DNA from: Thermoflexus sp.
Lineage (GTDB): Bacteria; Chloroflexota; Anaerolineae; Thermoflexales; Thermoflexaceae
Direction: 5' to 3'
Assembly (NCBI RefSeq): GCF_025055495.1
Contig: NZ_JANWXB010000011.1
Span: forward strand, 1-44,945
DNA length: 44,945 nt
Shown: piece after piece, positions 33,585 to 41,620 of the stretch
Position numbering within the stretch: position 1 is the first letter of the stretch
How the letters are laid out: every line of letters begins with the position of its first letter
Made by a program: the position numbers and the translations under genes
The notes under the pieces: generated by a model
What the model was told of the DNA's origin: nothing
Database searches by the model: none
The model's input: the letters and a program-made list of their open reading frames with translations, nothing else

Positions 33585-33657
33585 GGGCCCGTAGCGCAGC
33601 TGGGAGCGCGCCTCAATGGCATTGAGGAGGTCACGGGTTCGAATCCCGTCGGGTCCA
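33585..33657 (+). tRNA. tRNA-Ala (anticodon GGC)
   Basis: Acceptor GGGCCCG/CGGGTCC, D-stem GCGC/GCGC, anticodon stem CCTCA/TGAGG with loop ATGGCAT (anticodon GGC, reading GCC/GCU) and T-arm ACGGG-TTCGAAT-CCCGT. G3-U70 is present, confirming Ala. After discriminator A33657 only CC then T follows, so the final A of CCA must be added after transcription. Confidence 0.95.
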
Positions 33658-33667
33658 CCTTTCGAAA

Positions 33668-33694
33668 GGGGCGCGAAAGCGCCCCGTTGTTTTA
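33668..33694 (+). terminator. Intrinsic terminator after tRNA-Ala(GGC)
   Basis: Stem GGGGCGC (33668-33674), GAAA tetraloop and GCGCCCC (33679-33685), followed by GTTGTTTT. It is a classic rho-independent terminator for the tRNA-TA-tRNA unit. Confidence 0.85.
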
Positions 33695-33885
33695 CCCCCA
33701 GCTGGGTTTGGGACAGCTGAGAACCTTCCTTTACCGCTCAAAGAGCTGCTTTTAAGGAGAAGGATGGGAAATTTAAAAGGCGGGCGGAATCGCCGAAAGC
33801 GGCCCCGCTTGCGCTCCTATTCCTCGGATATGAGGGCCGAGCCCTTCGTCCAGAGTCTGCTTTACTGAAAGGCGATTCCATCGAA

Positions 33886-34163
33886 AGGCGAGGAAGGGGA
33901 GTAGTAGGCCATCCCCCAGCGAGCGGCCGGGTGGTGCAAGGCCGCAGGGCCCTCGGGGAGGGCCCGGGGGCGCTTTGCTCCCAAAGGCCGAACTCGCCCT
34001 GGAGCTGCCGGGGTGAAGGCGAGCCTCGCTAAAGCTCCGGCCGGGCTGCGCCCGTTATCGTGCCCGAGCGCACCGGAGGCGGGAGAACTTCCTTCCGGTG
34101 AATCAGGGTGGGACCGCGGAGGAACCCCCCTTCGTCCCTGACGGAGGGGGGTTCCTTGTTTTT
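33886..34163 (+). promoter_or_regulatory. T-box riboswitch, Leu (CTC) specifier, with terminator
   Basis: Stem I: AGGG (33895-33898) then the S-turn AGTA (33900-33903) faces the specifier loop GAA-CTC-G and CCCT (33997-34000). CTC (33993-33995) is a leucine codon. The apical part has AGCGAGC (33918-33924) and GGTGGTGCAA within a GCGGCC/GGCCGC stem, as in other T-boxes. The T-box core AGGGTGGGACCGCGG is at 34105-34119. The antiterminator pairs TCAGGG (34103-34108) with CCCTGA (34136-34141). The competing terminator pairs GGAACCCCCCT (34121-34131) with AGGGGGGTTCC (34145-34155) before TTGTTTTT. Uncharged tRNA-Leu should prevent termination and switch on the genes downstream, which include ilvE and leuS. 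The base meant to pair with the discriminator is G, not the U expected for an A73 tRNA. Confidence 0.88.
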
Positions 34164-34190
34164 GGGAATTCACAAGGGCTGGGAGGTTCG

Positions 34191-34706
34191 ATGACGTTGA
34201 TGGCCCATGCGGCGGCAGGCGTGGTGGCCGCTTACATGATCCAGCGCGCTACGCATCAGCCGTTCCACCTGGGGATCGCCGGGCTGGCGGTCTTTCTCAG
34301 CGGGCTGCCGGACCTGGATCTCCTGTGGGGATGGTGGCGTCGGCGGCGCGCGGGGGAGGAAGGCCATAACCCTCACCATGCCCTCTGGACGCATACGCCG
34401 CTGTTCTGGGTGATCTGGGGGGGGATCCTGGCATGGGGATTCCATCTGCCGCTGGGGCTGGTGATCGGGCTGGCCCTGGTGCATCTCGTGCTGGATAGCA
34501 TCGGGACCGATGATGGGATCATGTGGCTCTGGCCCTGGCGTCGGCGTCAGTATGCCCTGTGGCCCCGGAATCTCCACGCCGCGGGGGCCCGCGGGCTGGC
34601 TTTCTATCGTCGATACTATCGACAGCCTCTGCTTCTGCTGATCGAGCTATCGCTGCTCACCGTGGCCTCGATGATCCTGGGCTGGGAGATCCTTCGAACT
34701 TTCTGA
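34191..34706 (+). CDS. DUF457/YdjM-like membrane-bound metal-dependent hydrolase
   Basis: This 171-residue protein has about four hydrophobic segments. Family marks are AHAAAGVVAAYMIQ near the N-terminus, FLSGLPDLDLLWGWW with the Asp pair, HHALWTHTPLFW with clustered His, and LALVHLVLDSIGTDDGIMW. The family is annotated as LexA-regulated or metal-dependent membrane hydrolases; no reaction is established. ATG 34191 lies 28 nt after the T-box terminator with GGGAGG 4 nt upstream, so it is the first gene of the leucine-responsive operon. IlvE begins 14 bp after its stop. Confidence 0.78.
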   Translation: MTLMAHAAAGVVAAYMIQRATHQPFHLGIAGLAVFLSGLPDLDLLWGWWRRRRAGEEGHNPHHALWTHTPLFWVIWGGILAWGFHLPLGLVIGLALVHLVLDSIGTDDGIMWLWPWRRRQYALWPRNLHAAGARGLAFYRRYYRQPLLLLIELSLLTVASMILGWEILRTF

Positions 34707-34719
34707 GGGAGGAGCCCGG

Positions 34720-35646
34720 ATGGCGCCAAGAAGCGAGTGGATCTGGTGGAACGGTCAGCTGGTGCCCTGGGATCAGGCGACGATCCATGTCACGGCCCAC
34801 GCCCTGCATTATGGGACCAGCGTGTTCGAGGGGATCCGGGCCTATGAGACGCCTCGTGGGGCAGCGATCTTCCGGCTCCGGCCCCACCTGGCCCGGCTCT
34901 TCTTCTCCGCCCGGCTCCTGCGCTTCGAGATCCCTTACACTGAAGACGAGCTGGCGCAGGCCGTAGTGGAGACGGTGCGGGCGAACCGCCATTCCTCCTG
35001 TTATATCCGCCCTCTGGTCTTTCGGGGCGCGGGGCCGCTGGGCGTGGATGGCCGCTCATGCCCGGTGGAGGTGGTGATCATCACCTTTGAGTGGGGGAAG
35101 TATCTCGGCCAGGAGGCCCTGGAGAAAGGCGTGGACGTTATTGTCTCCTCATGGCGACGCATGGCGCCGGACACGTTCCCGGCCCTGGGCAAGATCGGCG
35201 GCCAGTATGTCAACTCACAGTTTGCGGCGATGGAGGCGCATGATCTGGGATATGCGGAAGCCATTATGCTGGATGCCTATGGCTACGTGGCGGAGGGCAG
35301 CGGGGAGAATCTCTTCCTGGTCAAGGACGGTGTGCTTTACACGCCGCCTTTGCATCAATCGATTCTGCTTGGCGTAACCCGCGATACCGTGCTGACTCTG
35401 GCCCGAGAGCAGGGTATTGAGGTGCGGGAACAGCCCATTCCGCGGGAATGGCTGTATGCAGCCGACGAGATCTTCATGACGGGCACGGCGGCCGAGATCA
35501 CGCCGGTGCGTTCCGTGGATCGCATCCCGATCGGCCGGGGGGAACCCGGCCCGATCACCCGTCGGCTCCAGGAGCGCTTCTTCGCCATCGTGACGGGCGA
35601 GGCCCCCGATGGATATGGGTGGTTGACGCCTGTAGGATCTGCATAG
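34720..35646 (+). CDS. ilvE: Branched-chain amino acid aminotransferase
   Basis: This 308-residue fold-type IV PLP enzyme has the lysine that forms the Schiff base at K158 (FPALGKIGGQYVNSQ). HYGTSVFEGIRAYET at 30-44 is the family's N-terminal signature. GYVAEGSGENLFLVKDG and TGTAAEITPV complete the cofactor site. It transfers the amino group between glutamate and the 2-oxoacids of Leu, Ile and Val. GGGAGGAG precedes the ATG. It is co-transcribed with leuS behind a leucine T-box, so leucine shortage would raise both synthesis and charging. Confidence 0.96.
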   Translation: MAPRSEWIWWNGQLVPWDQATIHVTAHALHYGTSVFEGIRAYETPRGAAIFRLRPHLARLFFSARLLRFEIPYTEDELAQAVVETVRANRHSSCYIRPLVFRGAGPLGVDGRSCPVEVVIITFEWGKYLGQEALEKGVDVIVSSWRRMAPDTFPALGKIGGQYVNSQFAAMEAHDLGYAEAIMLDAYGYVAEGSGENLFLVKDGVLYTPPLHQSILLGVTRDTVLTLAREQGIEVREQPIPREWLYAADEIFMTGTAAEITPVRSVDRIPIGRGEPGPITRRLQERFFAIVTGEAPDGYGWLTPVGSA

Positions 35647-35732
35647 GGGAAACGCCATCTCAGAAAGTTGCCCGTGGCGGTCTTTCGACTCCGCGGCCCG
35701 AAGGGCTTGAAAAGAGAGGAGGTATAGGGAAA

Positions 35733-38177
35733 ATGGAGCGCTATGATCCGCAGGTCATTGAGCCGAAATGGCAGCAGCGCTGGGAGGAGACCGGCATCTA
35801 TCGGGCGGTGCGCGACCCGAGCCGCCCCAAGTTCTACTTCCTGACGATGTTCCCCTACCCCTCGGGGGACCTGCACATGGGCCACTGGTTCGCCATGGCT
35901 CCCAGCGACGCGGTCGCTCGCTACCTGCGCATGAAGGGCTATAATGTCCTCTTCCCCATCGGCTTTGACGCCTTTGGCCTGCCAGCGGAGAACGCGGCCA
36001 TCAAGCACAACACCCACCCGAAAACGTGGACCTACGCCAACATCGAGCGGATGCGCCGGCAGCTGCGCAGCATGGGGGCCTCCTTCGACTGGACACGCGA
36101 GGTGGTCACCTGCGAGCCGGAGTATTACAAGTGGAACCAGTGGTTTTTCATCCAGTTTTTCAAGCGCGGGCTGGCCTACCGCAAACGCTCGGCGGTGGAC
36201 TTCTGCCCGAAGTGCAATACCACCCTGGCCCGGGAGCAGGTGGTCTCTGAGGACGGCGAGCGGGTCTGCGAACGCTGCGGGACGCCGGTGATCAAAAAGG
36301 AGTTGGAGCAGTGGTTCCTGCGCATCACCGCTTACGCCGAGGAATTGCTGGACCACAGCCGGCTGGACTGGCCGGAGCGGGTCTGCACGATGCAGAAGAA
36401 CTGGATCGGCCGCAGCGAGGGGGCGGAGATCGTCTTCCCCACCGAGGGCGAGGAGTCCATCGTGGTGTTCACCACGCGGCCCGACACGCTGTTCGGAGCA
36501 ACCTTCATGGTGCTGGCCCCCGAGCACCCGCTGGTGCCGAAATTGACAGCTCCAGACCGCCGGAAGGAGGTGGAGGCATACATCCAGGAAGCCCAGCGGC
36601 GCACGGAGATCGAGCGGCTATCTCTGGAACGGGAGAAGACGGGGGTCTTCATCGGCGCGTATGCCCGGCACCCGCTGACGGAGGAGCGATTGCCGATCTG
36701 GATCTCGGACTATGTGCTGATGGAATACGGGACCGGGGCCATCATGGGGGTGCCGGCCCACGATCAGCGTGACTTCGAGTTCGCGGTGAAGTTTCAACTG
36801 CCCATCCGGGTGGTGATCGCCCCGCCGGACTGGAAGGGCGAGCCCCTTTCCGCTGCCTACGAGGGACCCGGGACGATGGTGAACTCCGGCCCCTTCGACG
36901 GCTTGCCGAGCGAGGAGGGGAAGCGGGCGGTGACGGCGGAGCTGGAGCGGCGGGGTCTGGGCCGGCCGGCGATCTCCTACCGGCTGCGGGATTGGTGCAT
37001 CAGCCGCCAGCGCTACTGGGGCACTCCGATCCCTATTATCTACTGCCCGACGTGCGGCATGGTCCCGGTGCCAGAGGACCAGCTGCCGGTGCTGCTGCCC
37101 GAGAGCGTCAACGTGTTGCCCACCGGCGAGTCCCCGCTGAAATACCTGGAGGACTTTGTGAAGACCACCTGCCCGCAGTGCGGTGGGCCGGCGGAGCGGG
37201 AGACCGACACCATGGACACCTTCGTGGACTCCTCCTGGTATCAATATCGTTATCTGAGCCCGCATAAGGAGGACGCTCCGTGGGACGAGGAGGAGGCCCG
37301 TTACTGGCTGCCGGTGGACCTGTATACGGGCGGGGTGGAGCACGCTACGATGCACCTGCTCTACACCCGGTTCTGGACCAAGGTCCTGCGGGATATGGGG
37401 ATGGTCTGGTTCGATGAGCCGATGATCCGCCTGCGCAACCAGGGCGTCATCCTGGGGGAGGATCGGGAGAAGATGTCCAAGTCGCGGGGGAATGTGGTGG
37501 CCCCGGATGAACTGGTGATGCGCTATGGGGCGGATACGGTGCGGGCGTATCTGATGTTCGGCTTCCGATGGGATATGGGCGGTCCATGGAGCTCCACGGG
37601 CATCGAGGGCGTGCACCGCTGGCTGCACCGCGTATGGAACCTGGTCCTGGAGCCCGCCAGCGTCGAGGGGATACCCACCCCTGAGCAGGTGGCTGCGTTG
37701 CGACGTTGGACCCATCGGACCATCCAGCGGGTGAGCCGGGATCTGGAGGATTTCGAGTTCAACACCGCCATCGCTGCGCTGATGGAGTTCACCAACTACC
37801 TGCAGGACGCCAAGGATACCCCTGTGGTTCACCACGAGGCGTGGGATGAGGCCATCCGGACCCTGATGCTGTTGCTGGCACCGTTTGCGCCGCATCTGGC
37901 GGAGGAGCTGTGGGAGCGCGTGGGGTATCCGTATAGCGTCCACCAGCAGCCGTGGCCCCAGTGGGATGAGGAGCTGGCCAAAGCGGACACCATCACCCTG
38001 GTGATCCAGATCAACGGCCGGGTGCGGGATCGGGTGGACGTGCCGGCCTCCATCACCGAGGAGGAGGCCAGGCGCATCGCGCTGGACCGGGCCAACGTCC
38101 GTCGCCACTTAGGCGACCGGCAGCCCCAGCGCATTATCTACGTGCCGGGCCGGCTGATCAACATCGTGGTGGAATGA
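35733..38177 (+). CDS. leuS: Leucyl-tRNA synthetase
   Basis: This is an 814-residue class I synthetase. The HIGH-type motif is PYPSGDLHMGHW (about 41-52) and the KMSKS loop is GEDREKMSKSRGN (about 576-588). A zinc-binding insert (CPKCNTTLAREQ...CERCG) lies near 155-185, and the CP1 editing domain fills roughly 220-410 with its T-rich FTTRPDTLFGATFM. The anticodon-binding and C-terminal domains follow. It charges tRNA-Leu. GGAGGT lies 9 nt before ATG 35733; a much longer in-frame extension into ilvE is rejected. The operon's T-box with its CTC specifier is a direct link between this gene and the leucine supply. Confidence 0.97.
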   Translation: MERYDPQVIEPKWQQRWEETGIYRAVRDPSRPKFYFLTMFPYPSGDLHMGHWFAMAPSDAVARYLRMKGYNVLFPIGFDAFGLPAENAAIKHNTHPKTWTYANIERMRRQLRSMGASFDWTREVVTCEPEYYKWNQWFFIQFFKRGLAYRKRSAVDFCPKCNTTLAREQVVSEDGERVCERCGTPVIKKELEQWFLRITAYAEELLDHSRLDWPERVCTMQKNWIGRSEGAEIVFPTEGEESIVVFTTRPDTLFGATFMVLAPEHPLVPKLTAPDRRKEVEAYIQEAQRRTEIERLSLEREKTGVFIGAYARHPLTEERLPIWISDYVLMEYGTGAIMGVPAHDQRDFEFAVKFQLPIRVVIAPPDWKGEPLSAAYEGPGTMVNSGPFDGLPSEEGKRAVTAELERRGLGRPAISYRLRDWCISRQRYWGTPIPIIYCPTCGMVPVPEDQLPVLLPESVNVLPTGESPLKYLEDFVKTTCPQCGGPAERETDTMDTFVDSSWYQYRYLSPHKEDAPWDEEEARYWLPVDLYTGGVEHATMHLLYTRFWTKVLRDMGMVWFDEPMIRLRNQGVILGEDREKMSKSRGNVVAPDELVMRYGADTVRAYLMFGFRWDMGGPWSSTGIEGVHRWLHRVWNLVLEPASVEGIPTPEQVAALRRWTHRTIQRVSRDLEDFEFNTAIAALMEFTNYLQDAKDTPVVHHEAWDEAIRTLMLLLAPFAPHLAEELWERVGYPYSVHQQPWPQWDEELAKADTITLVIQINGRVRDRVDVPASITEEEARRIALDRANVRRHLGDRQPQRIIYVPGRLINIVVE

Positions 38178-38379
38178 GGAGCAAACACTTCAGGGATAGC
38201 TTAGGAAAGCAAAGAGCAGCCCCGAAATGGGGGATTTGGAATATAATTGGGTTGCCTGCTCCTTATTCTGGCGCTACCGATCGGCCTGAGGGGTCTGATG
38301 GGGGAAGGAAAGCGGAGCTATCCCCCGCTTAATGGTGCCGCGGGTCTAATGAAGGCTGATGCTGGGAGGGAAAGTTTAA

Positions 38380-39306
38380 ATGTCCATCACGCTCGATGAT
38401 CTTCCAACTCTGCTGGCGTTGCTAGATAAGCATCCCGAATGGCGGGAGGCTCTGCGGGCGGTTTTGCTTTCTGAAGAGCTGCTGAAGATGCCTGAGGAGC
38501 TTCGACGTCTGGAGGGGGTGATCGCCAAGATCCTGGAAGCCCACCGCTTGGGCGAGGAGGCTCTCGCCGCCTTTCGGATGGAAAGTGAGCGGCGATTTAT
38601 GGAGCTGGCCGGGGCCCTCACTCGTTTAAGCGAAATGCAGAATCGCTTGTCTGAGGTGCAGGCGCGGATGGAGGAGCGGATGACGCGCCTGGAGGAGCGG
38701 GTGGGGCGTCTGGAGGAGGCGGTGGCCCGTTTGATTGAGGTGCAGGCGCGGATGGAGGAACGGATGACGCGCCTGGAGGAGCGGGTAGGGCATTTGGAGG
38801 AGCGGGTGGGGCGTCTGGAGGAGGCGGTGGCCCGTTTGATTGAGGTGCAGGCGCGGATGGAGGAACGGATGACGCGCCTGGAGGAGCGGATGATCCGAAT
38901 GGAGGAACGGATATTGCGGCGTCTTAATGCGTTTGGAGCTCGTTGGGGGTTGCGCAGTGAGCGAGCGTGGCGGGAAGGGATGCGGGCCGTGCTGGAAGAA
39001 GCGGGGTTCGAAGTAGAGCGATGGACCGACTTTGATGAGCGGGGAGAGGTCTTCAACTTCCCATCTGATGTAGAAGTGGATGTGGTAATTCGAAATGGAC
39101 GGGTTCTAGTGGTGGAGCTGCGGACTTCGGTCAGCCGAGAGGCGCTTCCCACCATGGAACGAAAGGTGAGGTTCTACGAAGGCCGAACGGGCCGCAAGGT
39201 AGACCGAAGGATTCTGGTGACCCCATGGTATGATCCAGGCGTAGATGAGCTGGCTCGCCGGCTAGGATGGGAGCTCTACGGTGAACCGGAGGAGATCCAG
39301 GAATAA
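38380..39306 (+). CDS. DUF3782-type coiled-coil protein with nuclease-like C-terminus
   Basis: This 308-residue protein has residues 1-70 helical, then a long coiled coil (about 80-190) of near-identical repeats, then a C-terminal domain (about 195-300). The C-terminal domain has FNFPSDVEVDVVIRNGRVLVVELRTSVS, a beta-strand/acidic pattern of PD-(D/E)XK nuclease folds, where the usual E-x-K reads E-L-R. These proteins are frequent in thermophiles and cyanobacteria; no function is established. A TATAAT box lies at 38242-38247 but its -35 is poor. The terminator at 39333 ends the transcript. Confidence 0.8.
   Translation: MSITLDDLPTLLALLDKHPEWREALRAVLLSEELLKMPEELRRLEGVIAKILEAHRLGEEALAAFRMESERRFMELAGALTRLSEMQNRLSEVQARMEERMTRLEERVGRLEEAVARLIEVQARMEERMTRLEERVGHLEERVGRLEEAVARLIEVQARMEERMTRLEERMIRMEERILRRLNAFGARWGLRSERAWREGMRAVLEEAGFEVERWTDFDERGEVFNFPSDVEVDVVIRNGRVLVVELRTSVSREALPTMERKVRFYEGRTGRKVDRRILVTPWYDPGVDELARRLGWELYGEPEEIQE
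38653..38910 (+). repeat. In-frame tandem repeats encoding the coiled coil
   Basis: Unit 1 (38653-38736, 84 bp, 28 codons), unit 2 (38737-38841, 105 bp, 35 codons with one extra heptad) and a partial unit 3 (38842-38910) start with the same GAGGTGCAGGCGCGGATGGA. They are almost identical at the DNA level. Lengths are multiples of 21 bp, so heptads are gained or lost without breaking the frame. Confidence 0.85.
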
Positions 39307-39332
39307 GTGCTTCCTTGCTTCAGAGTTTCAGG

Positions 39333-39369
39333 GATGGGGGCGGGATTGATAAGCCCGCCCCCATCTTTT
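39333..39369 (+). terminator. Intrinsic terminator
   Basis: Perfect 12-bp stem GATGGGGGCGGG/CCCGCCCCCATC (39333-39344 and 39354-39365) with a 9-nt loop and then TTTT. It serves the DUF3782 gene and lies between it and the convergent miaB. Confidence 0.85.
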
Positions 39370-39460
39370 CCGTCTCTTCGGGAGTTTGCGTAGCCATGAT
39401 CTGCTGGGCCTCCACGCATGGAGGTGCAGCAACTGGGGTATACTTGCCCTGGTCCTTGAT

Positions 39461-40789
39461 CTATAGGAGAGGGGCTCCCTGGAGGGACCAGGCGCCCGCC
39501 GACAGGATGCGAACCTGAACCAGCTGGCCCCGCCAGTCGCGGTCGCCGTCCTCAAAGAACACCAGCTTGTTGTTCCGAGTCCGCCCGAACCACTTCCCCT
39601 TCTCGTTGCGATCCTCCACCAGGATCTCCACCGTCTGCCCGATCAGGGCCTCGTTCTTGCGGCGGGAGATCCGTTCGTAGAGCTCCTCCAGCATCCGGAA
39701 GCGGCGTTCCTTCTCCTCGGGCGGCACGTCGTCCGCCATGGTGCGCCAGGCCACCGTTCCCGGCCGGGGGGAGTATTTGGCGATGTGCACCACGTCGAAC
39801 TCCAGCTCCTCCACCAGCCGGTAGGTGTCCATGAACTGCTCTTCGGTCTCCCCGCAGAAGCCCACAATGATGTCCGTAGCGATCGAGGCGTTCGGGATGC
39901 GCTTCCGGATCTTCTCCACCACCCGCTTGTAGTCGGCCACTGTGTAGCCCCGGCGCATGCGGGCCAGCACCTCGTCGTTGCCCGCCTGGACAGGGATCTC
40001 GATGTGCTCGCAGACCTTGGGCAGCTCGGCCACCGCGTCGATGATCCGGTCGGTCATGAAGCTGGGATGGGAGGTCAGGAAGCGGATGCGCTGGATCCCT
40101 TCCACCTCGTGGACCACCTGCAGGAGATCGGCCAGATCTGGGCCGTCGGGGATGTCTTTGCCGTAACGGTCCACGATCTGGCCCAGCAGGGTCACTTCCT
40201 TCACCCCCTGTTCGGCCAGGGCGCGCACCTCAGCAGCCACCTGGCCCACCGGGCGGCTCCGCTCGGGGCCGCGGCGGTAAGGGATGATGCAGAAGGTGCA
40301 GCCGAAGGAACAGCCGTGCACAACCGGCACATACGCCGTCACCTTCCGGCCGCGCTCGGAGAGGGGCAGCACGAGCTCCTCATCCTGGAGGGCGTAGCGG
40401 ATCATCCGGTCCATGTCTTCCTGCGCCCGCCCCTCATCGATCCGCCGGGCCAGAAAGTTCACCAGCGGCCGGGGGTCCGCCGGCGGCATGAACACATCGA
40501 CCCAGGGGAAGGCCCGTCGCAGCCCCTCGTTTCCCTTCACCCCGACGAGGCAGCCCATGACCGCCACCACCCGGTCGGGCCGTCGCTCCTTCAGGGGGCG
40601 GACCATATGGAGCCACCCATAGGCCTTCTCCTCAGCCGACTGGCGGACCACACAGGTGTTCACGACCAGCACATCGGCCTGCTCAGGCCGTTCTGCCATC
40701 TGATACCCGAGTTTCTCCAAGGCCGAGGCCAGCCGCTCGCTGTCGGCGACGTTCATTTGACAGCCAAAGGTGTGAATGTAATACCGCAT
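39461..40789 (-). CDS. miaB: tRNA-2-methylthio-N6-dimethylallyladenosine synthase
   Basis: This 442-residue methylthiotransferase has the N-terminal cluster ligands C10 (TFGCQMN), C46 (VNTCVVRQ) and C80 (VMGCLVG). The radical-SAM motif is C160-x3-C164-x2-C167 (HGCSFGCTFCIIPYRRGPERSR region). A C-terminal TRAM domain (about 375-440) completes the layout. The GCQMN and PERSR signatures match MiaB rather than MtaB or RimO. It adds a methylthio group to i6A37 of tRNAs reading UNN codons, using SAM and two [4Fe-4S] clusters. ATG 40789 is chosen because homology begins at once; an in-frame start 23 codons upstream has no supporting homology. Confidence 0.94.
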   Translation of the reverse strand: MRYYIHTFGCQMNVADSERLASALEKLGYQMAERPEQADVLVVNTCVVRQSAEEKAYGWLHMVRPLKERRPDRVVAVMGCLVGVKGNEGLRRAFPWVDVFMPPADPRPLVNFLARRIDEGRAQEDMDRMIRYALQDEELVLPLSERGRKVTAYVPVVHGCSFGCTFCIIPYRRGPERSRPVGQVAAEVRALAEQGVKEVTLLGQIVDRYGKDIPDGPDLADLLQVVHEVEGIQRIRFLTSHPSFMTDRIIDAVAELPKVCEHIEIPVQAGNDEVLARMRRGYTVADYKRVVEKIRKRIPNASIATDIIVGFCGETEEQFMDTYRLVEELEFDVVHIAKYSPRPGTVAWRTMADDVPPEEKERRFRMLEELYERISRRKNEALIGQTVEILVEDRNEKGKWFGRTRNNKLVFFEDGDRDWRGQLVQVRILSAGAWSLQGAPLL

Positions 40790-41248
40790 CCCTGCGCTTC
40801 CTGTCCGGATCCCCCGGAAGGGCTTTGAGCTCCAGGAAATGATCGATTCGCTCATCATTTTAGGGGGATCATCGGGCTCCCGTCAAATCGGAAAGCAGCG
40901 CCGGTGTGCCCCAAATCAATCCGGCAACGCTTACTTGGGAGGGATTGCGCTCCCTATTCGCGCCATCGATTCCTCTCCCCCCAGGCCCAGAGGGCCTCGG
41001 GGAGAGGAAATCCAGGGGGACCCTTGCCGTAGTGTCTCCATTCGTCAGCAGCTCAGCGCTACCTCGAATCCGCGGGACGATATTCCGGCTTCTGGATCCG
41101 CGTCTTTTCCGCAGAGATGGTGCGCCTGCCGATTCGGCGGGCCAGGAGGCCCGCTGGCTCTGTGAAGAAGATCACCAGGACCGGAAGGAGGCGGCCGGAT
41201 ACGATTCCTCTTGAGGGGTGGTGGACGATTCGATTCGCTGGAGGATCT
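40790..41248. other. Intergenic region with one hairpin
   Basis: There is no supported gene on either strand. A hairpin CTCTCCCC...AGGCCC-AGA-GGGCCT...GGGGAGAG lies at about 40974-41009, of the same CCCC/GGGG hairpin class as the other intergenic repeats. The part from 41117 could extend the HEPN frame upstream but shows no family similarity. Confidence 0.4.
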
Positions 41249-41620
41249 ATGGCCAGCCGCTGGAAGGACGGGTATGAACATCCTCAACATTCAGCATGGA
41301 TACTTAATGAATGGGCCTGTTTCACCCTTCAGCGATCCGTGGAGAAGATCATTAAGGCCTTGGGGCTGGCGCTGGGGCTGACGCTCTGGGGGCATTCTCT
41401 GACCGAGATGCTGAAGCTGATCGAGCAGCGCATCCCCGTTCCGCCCGAGATCCTGGATGACGCCCGATCCCTGGACTTTTATTACATCCCGCCTCGCTAT
41501 CCCAACGGGTTTCCATCCGGAAAGCCCGCGGATTATTTCACGGAAGCTCAGGCGCGGGAGGCACTGGATGCGGCGGATCATATCATCGGGTTCTGTGAAA
41601 GCCATCTTCCTGGATCGTGA
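41249..41620 (+). CDS. HEPN-domain protein (toxin partner)
   Basis: This 123-residue helical protein matches the HEPN family at ILNEWACFTLQRSVEKIIKALGLALG and at its typical end RYPNGFPSGKPADYFTEAQAREALDAADHIIGF. HEPN proteins paired with MNT nucleotidyltransferases work as RNase toxins or as partners controlled by nucleotide addition. The first helix is short compared with relatives, so the N-terminus may be trimmed or the start may lie upstream. GGAGGA lies close (3 nt) to ATG 41249. The gene overlaps the MNT gene by 26 bp. Confidence 0.75.
   Translation: MASRWKDGYEHPQHSAWILNEWACFTLQRSVEKIIKALGLALGLTLWGHSLTEMLKLIEQRIPVPPEILDDARSLDFYYIPPRYPNGFPSGKPADYFTEAQAREALDAADHIIGFCESHLPGS

Noticed and set aside
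33558-33755. Open frame reading LCGPVAQLGARLNG... across tRNA-Ala(GGC)
   Set aside because: It is a tRNA gene translated by chance; the cloverleaf, G3-U70 pair and terminator explain the sequence.
35448-35732. Extended N-terminus of leuS starting inside ilvE
   Set aside because: No homology to LeuRS, no RBS, and it would overlap most of the ilvE C-terminus; ATG 35733 has GGAGGT and the MERYDPQVIEPKWQ start expected of LeuRS.
38219-38247. TATAAT at 38242-38247 as a full promoter of the DUF3782 gene
   Set aside because: The -10 is perfect, but the -35 region (GCCCCG) does not match and there is no TGn extension, so it is mentioned only as a possibility.
38653-38910. CRISPR-like array
   Set aside because: The repeats are contiguous, coding and heptad-based with no unique spacers; no cas genes are present.
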